DNA from: Seriola aureovittata
Taxonomy: Eukaryota > Chordata > Actinopteri > Carangiformes > Carangidae
Assembly: GCF_021018895.1 (NCBI RefSeq)
Contig: NC_079374.1
Location: 6,469,212-6,533,211 of the forward strand
Reading direction: 5' to 3'
DNA length: 64,000 nucleotides
The notes below the pieces were generated by a model. It did not search any database. It was not told the origin of the DNA and worked only from the letters and a program-made list of their open reading frames with translations. Both the position numbers and the translations under genes were made by a program. Positions 39,778 through 49,490 of this stretch are shown piece after piece (the first letter of the stretch is position 1; the number at the start of each line of letters is the position of its first letter).

Positions 39778-39960
39778 TGGTTATATTTATCATCGATTGA
39801 TCTGCAGATTGTTCATCGACTGATCAATCAAGTTTATATATGTATTAAAATGTCAGAAAAATGCTGCTTATAATTTCAAGTCCAAAGTGACACAGTTTTC
39901 TATCATATATGAAAGAAAAACAGAATAAAACCCAAACAGCTGAGAGGCTGGAAACAGGAG
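39778..39960 (+). repeat. short interspersed repeat copy (same type as 1321-1415), longer
   Basis: ATCATCGATTGATCTGCAGA, ATCGACTGATCAATCAAG, AAAATGTCAGAAAAATGCTG, then GTCCAAAGTGACACAG and a run to GGCTGGAAACAGGAGGACAA follow the motif order of the common fish repeat. This is the most complete copy in the window. Confidence 0.5.
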
Positions 39961-41069
39961 GACAATTTTAGGAACATAAATGTCCATGAAACAGACTTTA
40001 ACAAAGAGATTTGGAAATAATAACTACACTGATTGTTACTTGAGCTGTACAGTTTAATGCCCACCGCAGTGCAGAGAAACTTCCCGAGTTCAACTTTGAC
40101 CTACTGTACTTATTACTAATGCATGCATGCACTCTTACAATACAGTGGATGATTATAGTGGATATTTCTGGAGCATTCACCTCTGTTTCATCCATTCTCT
40201 GATTTTGGCTTTGACTGGACTGGGCATGTAACCACAGCTGATAGAACAAAAACACAAAATTAAGAACCAATTTCAGAGAATTTGCACTAAACGTTAAAAG
40301 CGCAAATTTAAAACTGGAAACAGGAAATGAGAGAAACTCAAGAGAGAAGGACACAAATTTCCTCTAACAAGCTCAATGAGACAAACTGCCAACCATTCAG
40401 CACGAGGAGCTGCTCCGGCATCGCAACCAACGCCGTGACACCGAAGACCAATTTCAGATGGTCTCACGGTGGCAGCTGGTGTGTGAAGAATTCGTCTAGA
40501 TTCAGCCAGCTCCACAAGCTGAATCTGAGGCCAATTCTGTGATTTGCTTTCTCCATTTAATGTGTCTGTTTACTTGTGAAAAATGGCTTAAATTTGTTTC
40601 CGCATTAAATAGCTAAGCCGGGGCCTATTTATTCTGCTGCTCTTTAGCAGATACACTGCTGTGGATGCTGCTTTGTTAAAAAGGTCAGAGCACAGGCTTC
40701 TTCTATTCATCCAGAAATTCATAGAACGGTTCATGTTCTGGGGCAAAATGTCACTTAACATTTTAGTCTACAAATAAACAGTTCATCTTTTTTATTCAAA
40801 ATGGATACGTCTCATTTAAAAAACAAACTCTAGGGCTTATTATTAACCAAAATGAGTGACTGACTGAATTTAAACCTTGATATTCACTTTTATTTGCAGA
40901 AATTAACACAAATAGAGGAGGCCTGGTCTGGGTAAGTCAACATTCTCCCTCTCTGGTCGTGAGCTATGAGATTATTCAACAGGTTACAAAAAAGAGAGAA
41001 ATCTAAAACCAGCAGTCAAAGGTATCTCATGTCATGATGCGGAGCCTCTTTCTCAAATGAGCTGTAATT

Positions 41070-41365
41070 TGGTCCCCGGAGTGGGCGGAGCCAGGAGCAA
41101 CAGGAGAGGATTTGAGCGACGGGGATAACAGCCAATCACAGGCAGACTATCCTTCCCCGACGCCGACGGAGCATCTGTTTGTGCCAGATGGACCGTGAGC
41201 GCGCGCCAATGTCACCGTATTCTGGACCGCTGTTTACGTGCAAAAGCCAAACTAGCCCGTGTTGCACGCGCTGTAACTCGGCGCGGTTTCCAGGACGGAG
41301 GGTAAACTCAGTTCAACTCACTCAAACTTCGCTTAGTTGCGTGGGGAACCGAGCGTAGGTAGGAT
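41070..41365. promoter_or_regulatory. CpG-rich promoter-like segment with GC box and CCAAT box
   Basis: CpG-dense stretch (many GCG/CGC words at 41150-41320) carrying a GC box (GTGGGCGGAGCC, 41081-41092) and a CCAAT box (AGCCAATCAC, CCAAT at 41132-41136). A plus-strand donor-like site (GCGTAG|GTAGGATAC) lies near 41358. It could be an alternative rdx promoter or the start of the plus-strand gene candidate at 43 kb. Direction cannot be decided from the sequence. Confidence 0.4.
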
Positions 41366-42379
41366 ACGCATTTACGGAGCAGCAGCTGATTATATCTCTG
41401 GTGTACGTCTGTGTTGTGGTTGTTCACATGACGAACACGTTTTTTGAAAGTTAGAGCCGCTTTTGCAAATGATTTTTACCGGACAGGCGCAAAAACAAAC
41501 AAACAAAACAAAACAAAACAAAACAAACAAAACAAATAGCGGAATTTTAGAGTCTCCTGCCCACGAGGAGCGACTCCACAAATATTGACAGGAAAAAGCC
41601 AACAGCGCTTCAGTGTAACAACAGGCTCATTGTGTTTTAGCAGCTGCTGGTTTTCTACATTGTTGCATAAAGAAAGACAGAAATAAAGAAATGCGCATCG
41701 TCAGCAGCAGCAGCGGCGGATCTCGCTGCAAAAGTTGCGGGGCAAGAAGCATTGTTTCCGCTCCGAGCTTCCCAAACGAGCTGCAGAAAAACAGCCAACA
41801 GTACGTCACTGAACCGCTGAATTTCAACACCAGAGCTGGACACGTCCATGCTCGTCTGGGTGACTGGTGAAATAATTAACTGATAAACGCCAAAATGCGT
41901 GTGGAAGTGCGGAAGCTGAGACGGAACAGGAGCGGTGGTCTCTGAGCCGTCTCCAGGTCATGCTGAGGGGGGAAAAAAAACACGACGAGCATCTAATTAC
42001 CCTGACTACTAATGTAAGCCCCGTTCTGTTGCATAACATGTTAAATGACACACGGCACCTCTTCCCCAAAGTGACACATTTTTACTCACCCGTCCAGAAA
42101 CGTGAAAATTAAAAAATAAAATAAAATTTTTTAAAAAAAGCCGGTAAGATATTGAGGTAAAGCCAAATTTTGCGCCACCAGTCTGACCACGCTGTGTTCA
42201 ACCTGCCTGTCAGATAGATAGGCTGTGGTCTGTAACATAAGTTATAAGCGCCACGGCTCGTTAAAGAGCCTGCGTAAAACCGCCGTTAACCGCTCTCCAG
42301 CCCGGAGAAGAAAATAAATCCCCCCTTCTCCTGAACGGCTTAAAGGAAGGCAGGCAGAGATGAAGGCGATCAAACTCAC

Positions 42380-42415
42380 CTCTAACGCCTGGCTGCGCTG
42401 AGGATGTGTCCAACT
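42380..42415 (-). other. rdx: candidate rdx non-coding first exon (5' UTR)
   Basis: On the minus strand the sequence GCGTTAGAG is followed by a strong donor, GTGAGTTTG, at 42379. A TATA-like element sits about 30 bases upstream, so transcription would start near 42412-42417 and give a short untranslated exon of about 35 bases. It would splice to the acceptor at 32482. The pairing is inferred from the splice signals and from the need for an upstream exon; no transcript is available here. A TATA-less start further upstream would make the exon longer. Confidence 0.45.
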
Positions 42416-42441
42416 GTCACCCCCTCCAGCTGGCAGCGCGA

Positions 42442-42450
42442 CTTTATATA
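42442..42450 (-). promoter_or_regulatory. TATA-like element of the rdx promoter
   Basis: Minus-strand reading is GATATATAAAGTCGCGC, a good TATA-box match about 30 bases before the proposed start of exon 1 and inside a CpG-rich segment. The spacing to the GTGAGT donor at 42379 fits a short first exon. Functional assignment is inference. Confidence 0.45.
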
Positions 42451-42992
42451 TCCACAGCGAGTAAAAATAGAGCGTTTCACCTTCCCGTCCTCTGCGCTGT
42501 TTACCGGACACGGCGCGTACCGAGAGTGCACAAGCTTGATACGGGCTTCAGCCGTGGAGAGAGTCCTCCGCCAGGGCTCCCAACGACCGGAGAAGAGGTA
42601 GCCTACAGACAGTCAATATGGCTGACGAACTTACCGTGCCGAGGCGTGGTGAGCAGAGTCCTGCAGATTCACCCCCTCCCTCACCCCGTGACTGAAACTC
42701 TGCAGAGGAGTCTGCTGCGGGGTGTAAAACCAGGGGGGTCCCAAAACTTTACCCTACCCAAACACGGAGACGTTTTACACCTCAGAGGCCCCTCCGGTAA
42801 ACGGGTTAGCTCACACTTTATTTTGAGAATATACTTTGGCCACTACAACGTGTGCAGTTTACAGTCAGGATGATCTTTGAGTTGGATTATTGAAAGACAG
42901 CTTGGGTTGTGGAGATGCAATAACTGACGCAAAGCAACTCACTCTTTCCTGGACATGGATTTTTCTTTCATCAGCTTAACCTTGGTCTAAAT

Positions 42993-43301
42993 ATGGTGAT
43001 TTTACATGGAAGACTTTACATCTTAGTGGTTAAGACACCTGTGCCAGTGGTGACCTTTGCAGACACAGTTATGTTGCCACACCGCCAGGTGACCTCTCAT
43101 TACTATGGTAGTCATCCGTGTTCACCTTGCCAAAATAAGAAATCTACACATTCAATCGATGATCAGTCACAAATCAATCAAAGAACAGATTCAGTGCTAG
43201 AGCTCTGTGGAAATCACAGGTGGAGTTTGAACTTTCTACAGAAGCTATTCGAGACACAAAACATGGCTGCAAGAACTTATATCCTGCTTGTGCCTGATAA
43301 T
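42993..43301 (+). CDS. unidentified gene candidate, exon A (103 codons)
   Basis: The open frame begins at an ATG with A at -3 and G at +4, and runs 103 codons to a donor GATAAT|GTAAGAC in phase 0. It continues open upstream to an acceptor (TTTTTCTTTCATCAG|CTTAACC, exon start 42975), so the exon probably begins there with the ATG inside it. The N-terminal part has a moderately hydrophobic stretch (MVILHGRLYILVVKTPVPVV), then a CSPC motif. The most coding-like part is the end (NFLQKLFETQNMAARTYILL). I do not recognise the family. The Met is the first in frame after the acceptor; only the region after about 43217 may be genuinely coding if another acceptor (AAATCACAG) is used. It lies head-to-head with rdx. 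Confidence 0.45.
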
Positions 43302-43643
43302 GTAAGACGCTGTTTCTCATCACCTGTAGTTTGTGTCTGTGGGACTCTGTGCTTTACTTATTGATCAAAAACCTGTTGTACAACAGATAACAGTATTGCA
43401 TTACAAGCTAATATTTGGGATAATCCAGCTCAGAGGACAAACAGTTAACAGAGGTGATGAGCATGTGTTTGCATTAGTTGTTATATTTCCTTTATTATAA
43501 CAGGTGGTTTTAGAACAAGGGCTTAAATACATCGATATATAACAACAACAGGAGTGTCAGTGACAACACAACAAACTCTGCTTTCACCACAATTCAATGT
43601 GAACATTCACATCTGATACTTAAACTTTGCACTATATTTCCAG

Positions 43644-43784
43644 GAGACTATTGAGAAGAGGATCAATAACCAGATGAATCTTATAAGAGGAAACCTGTAC
43701 CGATTTCTATTTTACCAAAGGAACCATCCGTATCTTAGAGAACGGTATAAACTTGGTATAATGAGGCTCTTTCTCATTGGATGA
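43644..43784 (+). CDS. unidentified gene candidate, exon B (46 codons and stop)
   Basis: The acceptor CTATATTTCCAG|GAGACT is in phase 0, matching the donor at 43301. The frame reads ETIEKRINNQMNLIRGN and then LYRFLFYQRNHPYLRERYK, and ends MRLFLIG with TGA at 43782-43784. The segment is basic and aromatic-rich and does not look like repeat translation. A triple overlapping AATAAA follows about 130 bases later. Joined to exon A the product is 149 residues. No domain is recognised; a decayed mobile-element ORF is the main alternative. Confidence 0.5.
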   Translation, partial: ETIEKRINNQMNLIRGNLYRFLFYQRNHPYLRERYKLGIMRLFLIG

Positions 43785-43911
43785 ATGGCTGATTTTAATT
43801 TTCTCTGTTAGTATTTTATTGTTATTTATTATTTAAATTGTATTGTAAATTCTTTTTGGACTATATGTTATTTAATGTTTTTTATTATGTTTTAAATTTT
43901 GGATTTACCTG

Positions 43912-43926
43912 AATAAATAAAATAAA
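43912..43926 (+). terminator. poly(A) signals of the plus-strand gene candidate
   Basis: GAATAAATAAAATAAAAGG contains three overlapping AATAAA hexamers about 130 bases after the stop at 43784. An AT-rich 3' UTR precedes them and GT/T-rich sequence (AAAAGTGTCGTTTTCATTTT) follows. Confidence 0.5.
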
Positions 43927-43977
43927 AGGTTTTCAACACTACACAGATTCAAAAGTGTCGTTTTCATTTTATAAAAC

Positions 43978-43983
43978 TTTATT
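43978..43983 (-). terminator. poly(A) signal of the minus-strand gene candidate
   Basis: Minus-strand CTCCAAATAAAGTTTTATAA, about 230 bases after the stop at 44209, followed by the GT-rich TTTTGAATCTGTGTAGTG. Its cleavage point would fall within a few tens of bases of that of the plus-strand candidate. Confidence 0.5.
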
Positions 43984-44208
43984 TGGAGTAAAAATCCTCC
44001 TGGTTTGATGTCGGAGAGGTTGATCTTAAACAGGAAGGTGGGGCACATGTTGAGTGTGTTCATAGTTGTTTAACACACCCGACTGCTTTACCACACAAAT
44101 GCTTTCCCATGAAACAGACATGTCAGAGCCACACTGTCTCTCCAGGGCGGCGTTCACAGCTCTAACTAATGTATTCACTGAAAGGCGGATGTTCAGTAAA
44201 GAAATACA

Positions 44209-44427
44209 TTAGCACCACTTGCCTCTCTGGTTTTCTTTCCACCTCACCAGGGTGCGCTGCCCATCTCCGGCTCCCGAAAAAGCTCTCCATTCATCGCCGC
44301 CTGTAAATGAAGGCTTCACCAAAATAGTCTCGTTGTGAAACGGAGCTCGTGTGGTTGTGAGGAGGAGAGATGTGTCATCTTTCGAGCTGTGAGTCACTGG
44401 CACGAAGCTTTGCCTCAACCTGAAGCC
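44209..44427 (-). CDS. unidentified gene candidate, terminal exon (72 codons and stop)
   Basis: Starts after a strong acceptor, TTGTGTTTTTTCTCATCAG|GGCTTC, in phase 0 and ends with TAA at 44211-44209. It encodes GFRLRQSFVPVTHSSKDD, SLLLTTTRAPFHNETIL, VKPSFTGGDEWRAFSGAGDG and RWKENQRGKWC. The composition is well balanced with no low-complexity sequence, signal peptide or membrane segment, and a 3' UTR with AATAAA follows. I recognise no family. An unspliced frame also runs from an ATG at 44475, but the T-rich acceptor tract makes splicing more likely. Confidence 0.55.
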   Translation of the reverse strand, partial: GFRLRQSFVPVTHSSKDDTSLLLTTTRAPFHNETILVKPSFTGGDEWRAFSGAGDGQRTLVRWKENQRGKWC

Positions 44428-44801
44428 CTGATGAGAAAAAACACAACCGGGACACCGAGCATCAGTCATCTGCAATCTGCTGTGAGCACGGCAATCTCAG
44501 CCTGACTGGTGCCAATGGTCATAAATATTTAGATCAATAAAACCCTGATATAAACCCTGTATTAAGATATCACGTTACTTGTTACATAGATTAGGATACT
44601 GAGGGAGATTAATGCACCAGTGTTTAACAAGGCTCCCTCAGAAATATACTTTTTTAAATTCAGAAATACTAAAACATACAGCATGATGGATATTATCTGC
44701 CTCTTGATAATACAAGCTGTGATTTACAAGCATAAAAACTAAAAAATATACACATCTTTACTGCATGGAGCACCAGAAATGACAGATACTGCACGTTTCA
44801 C

Positions 44802-44858
44802 CTTTAATCCGTCAGTGATTTTGTTCACACAACATCTGGGAGTATCCGCCCAGTACAT
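44802..44858 (-). CDS. unidentified gene candidate, first coding exon (19 codons)
   Basis: The minus-strand ATG at 44858 opens MYWADTPRCCVNKITDGLK, ending at donor TTAAAG|GTGAAACG in phase 0, which matches the phase-0 acceptor at 44427. A TGA lies four codons upstream in frame, so this Met would be the start. Joined product is 91 residues. The Kozak context is weak (C at -3) and a short upstream ATG (MNPDTP, stop) overlaps, so this exon is less sure than the terminal one. Confidence 0.4.
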
Positions 44859-45726
44859 TAGGGCGTGTCAGGGTTCATCCAGAGCGTGTGTTTAAAGTCA
44901 GAGCTGAGAACAGGCTACAGGCTAAAACATAATGAGGAATGTGTGGCACTATATACACATGACTGTGTTCAACGCCAACATCCTCCTCACACAGAGAAAG
45001 GGAGAAAGAAGTCGGCTGAAAATGGAGGCCAGATTATAATGACAGATCTCCTGGGAGGCTGATTCATCAGTTTGCATCTCGAGCCTATTTTAAAATCACT
45101 GACATGAATGTGAGAAGTTGAGAGGAAAGATGAAAAATGCTGCACAATGAGGTGTGAAGTAATTGTACTTGTCTTTCTTCTTCTCTTCTCTGTTATTCTA
45201 CAACATTATGCAGCAGGTGCAAACACTCGTTGCCTTGCACATTTTTCATTTTGTTCACATTCCTCCCACTTTTCCTTCCTCTTTCTCTCTCTCTCTCTCT
45301 CTCACCTCTTCTAGGCCGTGTCCTCTCACTTTCACTCAGCACTGTTTTCAGTCAGCAGTTTAAGGAAGTAAGGTAGTACATTAAATGAGATTACTGTAAT
45401 CTCATGGGTGCACTCCAGTGACACAGCTGGTCGTAATTCTCCCCCGGGCGAACAGGAGTCTTTTCAGCTTTTTTTTTGCAAATTTAACCAACGATTCTGA
45501 AGCTCAGTTAATAAAACTTTAACTATTCTATCTTCTTTTTTATTCTGGACCTGAAGCTGTGGAAGAGCCTGACTGTCAGTGTAAATCTCAGTTTTTTTAA
45601 AATCTTGCTTTTAGGTGATTTATTTGATAGTTTGGTTTCATTTCATCAAATTTTACTATTTTGTGTTTTATTCACTTCTTTTATTCGTTTGCTCGATTTT
45701 TTAAATCTTTTCTTTTGCACTTTTCT

Positions 45727-45775
45727 ATGAAGCACCTTGTACTGTACGTATGAAAGACGCTATACAAATAGTTTT
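45727..45775 (+). repeat. retroposon tail remnant
   Basis: TGAAGCACCTTGTACTGTACG then TATGAAAGACGCTATACAAA matches the tail type AAGCACTTTGTAAC, TGAAAGGCGCTATACAAATA found at the ends of many fish retroposons. Confidence 0.5.
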
Positions 45776-46189
45776 ATATATTAAAAACTATTTCCCTAAT
45801 TGAATGATTAGTGTGTTTGGCATTAGATTGTAAGAACATGTGAAGCTTTAATGTTTCGAAGGGTCAGTTTTTCTGTTGTGCAACACTGACACCTTATGGT
45901 CATTTACCATATGACATCAGCGCGTCAGTCTCCAGGGCAACGCGAGATACAAAAGGCACTGCAGTGAAGATCTCTCTTCACCAGCACCATGCAGCTTTGT
46001 GTTCGGGGATCAGAATTTAAATTGTCTTTGCAGCTGGAGATGAAAACTGTATCTCTTAAAGCCGGTCAATCATCTTCTCTGTGTCAGTAATTGTTACTGT
46101 GACTGTGTGATTGCATCATTGTAGAGTTTGTCAAACTCAATTAAGTAGAAATTTAGTTTGGATGTTGTTAAGACAGTCGGGTTGCTGAG

Positions 46190-46275
46190 CAAAGCAAACA
46201 CCCACTCTGCTGTTCTTGAGCAGGTCACTGAGTATAAGCTTGAATTCCTTCGCTGAACCTGACCTCTGACCTCCG
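46190..46275 (+). repeat. SINE-like remnant with DR1 motif
   Basis: CTCTGCTGTTCTTGAGCAGG then TCACTGAGTATAAG resembles the GTTCTTGAGCAAGGCACTGAACCC segment of a fish repeat; it runs into TGACCTCTGACCTC. Confidence 0.35.
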
Positions 46276-46639
46276 TGTGCGGAGTCTACTCATGTTGGTT
46301 GTTCAACAATCTGTCACATTCGCCTTTCAAACCCCCGGAGGACTCCGACATCTTCTGCACAGATTTGCTTAGGACTTTGGTTGTCGTGCACGTACGTGTC
46401 TGAAATGGAAAATCTTTGCTCACCGCTCACAGAAAAGGTGGCCGCACACCGACCTTCAAACGGTGGTTCGTCCCATGTGGTGATTGCGGTTTCCTGTCTG
46501 CAGGTCTTTTATCTTCCTGTGGGAAACATCAGAGTTGTGTTTTGGTTACAGCAGATCAGCTTTTTACCGTTGAGCACACATTTCCTGTATTAAAAGAAAA
46601 AAAACAAGGTTTCAATTCATAGTTGTTCTGTGTGTAACA

Positions 46640-46760
46640 GTGCTGAAATTATTAGCTTATTAATCAGTTAGTCAACTGACAGAAGACTAATTGATAATAT
46701 ATCTTATATGGTTTTGGTTTTTGAACTGTTGGTCAAACAAAACAAGCAGTTGGAAATTGT
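46640..46760 (+). repeat. short interspersed repeat remnant (ATTAATCAGTTAGTC type)
   Basis: TTATTAATCAGTTAGTCAAC, GACAGAAGACTAATTGATAA, then TGGTCAAACAAAACAAGCAG resembles another arrangement of the widespread ATTAATCGATT / GACAGAAAATTAATC repeat. Confidence 0.45.
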
Positions 46761-49298
46761 AAACTATTTTATCCCATGTCATTTAATCTGCCCACGCAGC
46801 GTTATTTCCTCATATTTGATGCATTTACGAGTGCACTAATTTTACGACTGTTTACATTGTTGGGTTGGTTGTCACATGGTTCAGACAAAGGCTGTCCTTC
46901 AAAAACAGTATATTAACATTAATATAATCTTGACCCTTTAATCTATTTTGCCCAAACTGGTCACAGGCAGGAAATTGGATCCAGGCACTTTTTCATTTCC
47001 CTCATGAATTCATTTCATGTTCCTTTTTTTCCACACACACAGAGAAAAATGTAAAAAAAATACCCTGGAGGATTCTGAATGGCTCAAATATGATAACTCA
47101 TTAAAAGTCACGTAGGCATGGGTGGTAAATTACTAATCATTATTATGTACATAGGTGAATATTAGTGTTGGATAAAATCTAATACTACTTTGCATGACAT
47201 TTGTGATTCTCCATCCACTTCAAAAAGACATTTGAGAGGGAAACAGGTTTAAAGTCTGAGGGGAAGTTTCCTCCACGGCCACAGGAGGGCAGCAAATCAC
47301 CACCTGGCGGAGCTATATACGCCACCTTTGGATCCCTTTGTCATTTAAACTGCTGAACAGTTTAATCTCAGTGTTTGCATGTATCATTCTTCGTCTATTG
47401 ATTCCTTGAAGTTTTAAGCAAAGAGAGGTTTGTCTTGTTTGACAGGAGAGTCAACACAGTTCGCACTTCACATAATGTCCTGAGCGTGAGTTGGTTAACA
47501 GTACAGTACAGCTTACAATAGGCAGCCTGTTTGCACATGGAGGTGGTTTGACGCCGCGTGTTGGTGAGACGTTGTTCTCTGACCGCGCTTGAAGTTTCTG
47601 GTATTTATACAGCAGGTAGAGGTTACAGCAAACTGAGACACAGTGAATGATTCATAGCTGCTTGTTCTCGCCGAAGAACGCCATTAGAAACTTCCTCATT
47701 GTATGGATCTTTCTGGGTCAACTTAACGATAAGGCAAACAATAGTCTTGTATTGTTCTTCAGTCACATGAAAAGGACCAAAACTAACTAATTACCTAATT
47801 AATTGATCTTACAAACGAGTATTGTCAATATATACAATACAATATAACAGTACTCCATTATAATATACATATTCCTTCATTCTGATGCACATGTACACTG
47901 TAGTTCATTGTGACTCAATCCCTCATAGGAAATACTCACTACAGCAGCAAGTGTGTATTAATCCACAGCTGAAAATAGTCCCCAACTAATCAACAATTTA
48001 CTCTTTCTTGAGTTACCTTTGCTGATTATTACAGTGCCCACATTTAAGGAAATTACTTTGCCTTTTATTTAAATGAAACTAAATGTTTGAGAACCCTTTT
48101 TTAAAGATGTATGTCTTCAATAAGTACGAATGGGTTCGGGGCTGAGAGCCGCAGACGGAGCAGGCAAGACGGAAAAATGATTGGTTCTGGTATTTTCATA
48201 GGCTTTGCTGACAATAAGAAAAATATGAAAATAACAGAGCACTCTTGCCTTCCATATGAAAATGTAATTGGTACTTTAACATGTGTCTTGTCATTGGTGC
48301 ATGTAAAATGTACTTAAAATACATTAAATGTAAGTTATAGAACCGGACCTTTCTGTTTTACATTAGCCAGAGACAACACACTTTGTCACAGTTATATCTT
48401 GTATCCATCATCTCGCAGCCCCACGACTCCGGTTCTGCCATTTATAATATTCCAGTTGTTGGTTCCCATAGACCGCAATGCTTCCCCCCACCTCTCAGTT
48501 GTGTTTACAGACACAAGTTTAACTCTCTATCGAATATCCACTGCTCCATATATCAGCTCCACACGGTTCATTTCATCTTGTAAATGTCATGTACGTGAGG
48601 TTTGTTTGGGTGTGTCGAGCTCTGGTAACCAGACCAACACCGGGCTTTGATGGTCGACACAGAGTTTGGCTTCGTCTGCAGGTTGACGTGATGTTTTCAG
48701 CAGTGTGGAGAAGAAACAGGGAAACCAGCCATCAGGGCCTCTGAACGCCAAATGAAATATTATTCCACTGGAATAATACGCTGCTGGCAGGAAAAGTGCT
48801 GAATAAATCAAATTATACATCTGATTTTGACAAGAATTGTAATTGTAATTCTCACAGTTATTACTGCAGTGGCGTCTGTTGTGATGTAAAATGGGGACAG
48901 AAATCAAATGAGAATATTCTCTGTGTTGCTCAGCAGTCGGCATGTTGAAGGGATGGAGGACACATGCAGTTATCCTGTGTAATTACTCTGTATATTATAC
49001 AGTCTGCAATGCTAGCACTCAAGTAAATAAATACTGTAAATAAACATAAACACTGGTTGCTAATTGTCAAAGGGCTTTAGACCGTGGGGCCGGCAGGAGG
49101 CTGTTTGTGTGTTTGTTTTGCCATATAAGGTATTGCAGGATTATTGTCACAACGTTACTCTGAGGGGCACTTTCACATGCAGCCCCATCACTCACAGTGA
49201 CATGTGGCACGTGTCACCTTCAGGAGCCGCAGTGTTTCCATGGCTTTATATGGTGGAATCACAACATCAAAGAGCACAGGCCAAAAATCACAGAGGTG

Positions 49299-49490
49299 AA
49301 GGGAAGAGGAGGTGGAGGAGGAGGAGGTGGTGGCAGACCGAGGGAATGAAGACGAAATGCAAAATGAGGATGAAATGGAAATTCAAAGTGACAAGAAGCA
49401 GGAAAAGGAGGAGGAGGAGAAAACGAGCAGGGGAGTGAGCGAGAGAGAAAACAGCAGGAGAAAAAGTCAGGGAGGGAGAAAGGAGAAATA
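49299..49490. repeat. polypurine GGA/GAA-rich tract
   Basis: Nearly all purine on the plus strand (GGAGGAGGAGGAGG, AAAAGGAGGAGGAGG). The Arg/Lys-rich ORF through it is a low-complexity translation. Confidence 0.8.

Larger units (their letters stand above)
32483..42379 (-). other. rdx: rdx first intron (5' UTR intron)
   Basis: 9.9 kb between the coding-start exon and the proposed promoter exon. Contains a SINE-like tail (32931-32968), GA, CA and TG arrays, a repeat remnant at about 39780-39960, a CAAAA-rich tract (about 41490-41537) and the CpG-rich segment at 41.07-41.37 kb. The open stretch 38434-38646 on the minus strand is not supported as an exon. Confidence 0.6.
44859..49298. other. non-coding stretch right of the small gene candidates
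   Basis: AT-rich DNA with two retroposon remnants (45727-45775, 46190-46275), an ATTAAT-type repeat (46640-46760) and short CT runs. No exon with matched splice sites and family-like sequence was found. Confidence 0.5.

Noticed and set aside
43014..43140. tRNA-like or SINE-like segment (TTAGTGGTTAAGACACCTGTG)
   Set aside because: The A-box-like words are loose and no B box or tail is seen; the segment also lies in the exon A open frame, so it was not called as a repeat, but it is a reason for caution about exon A.
49064..49438. 124-codon frame ending in Arg/Lys-rich sequence
   Set aside because: Its C-terminal half is the translation of the polypurine tract and the rest has no family similarity.
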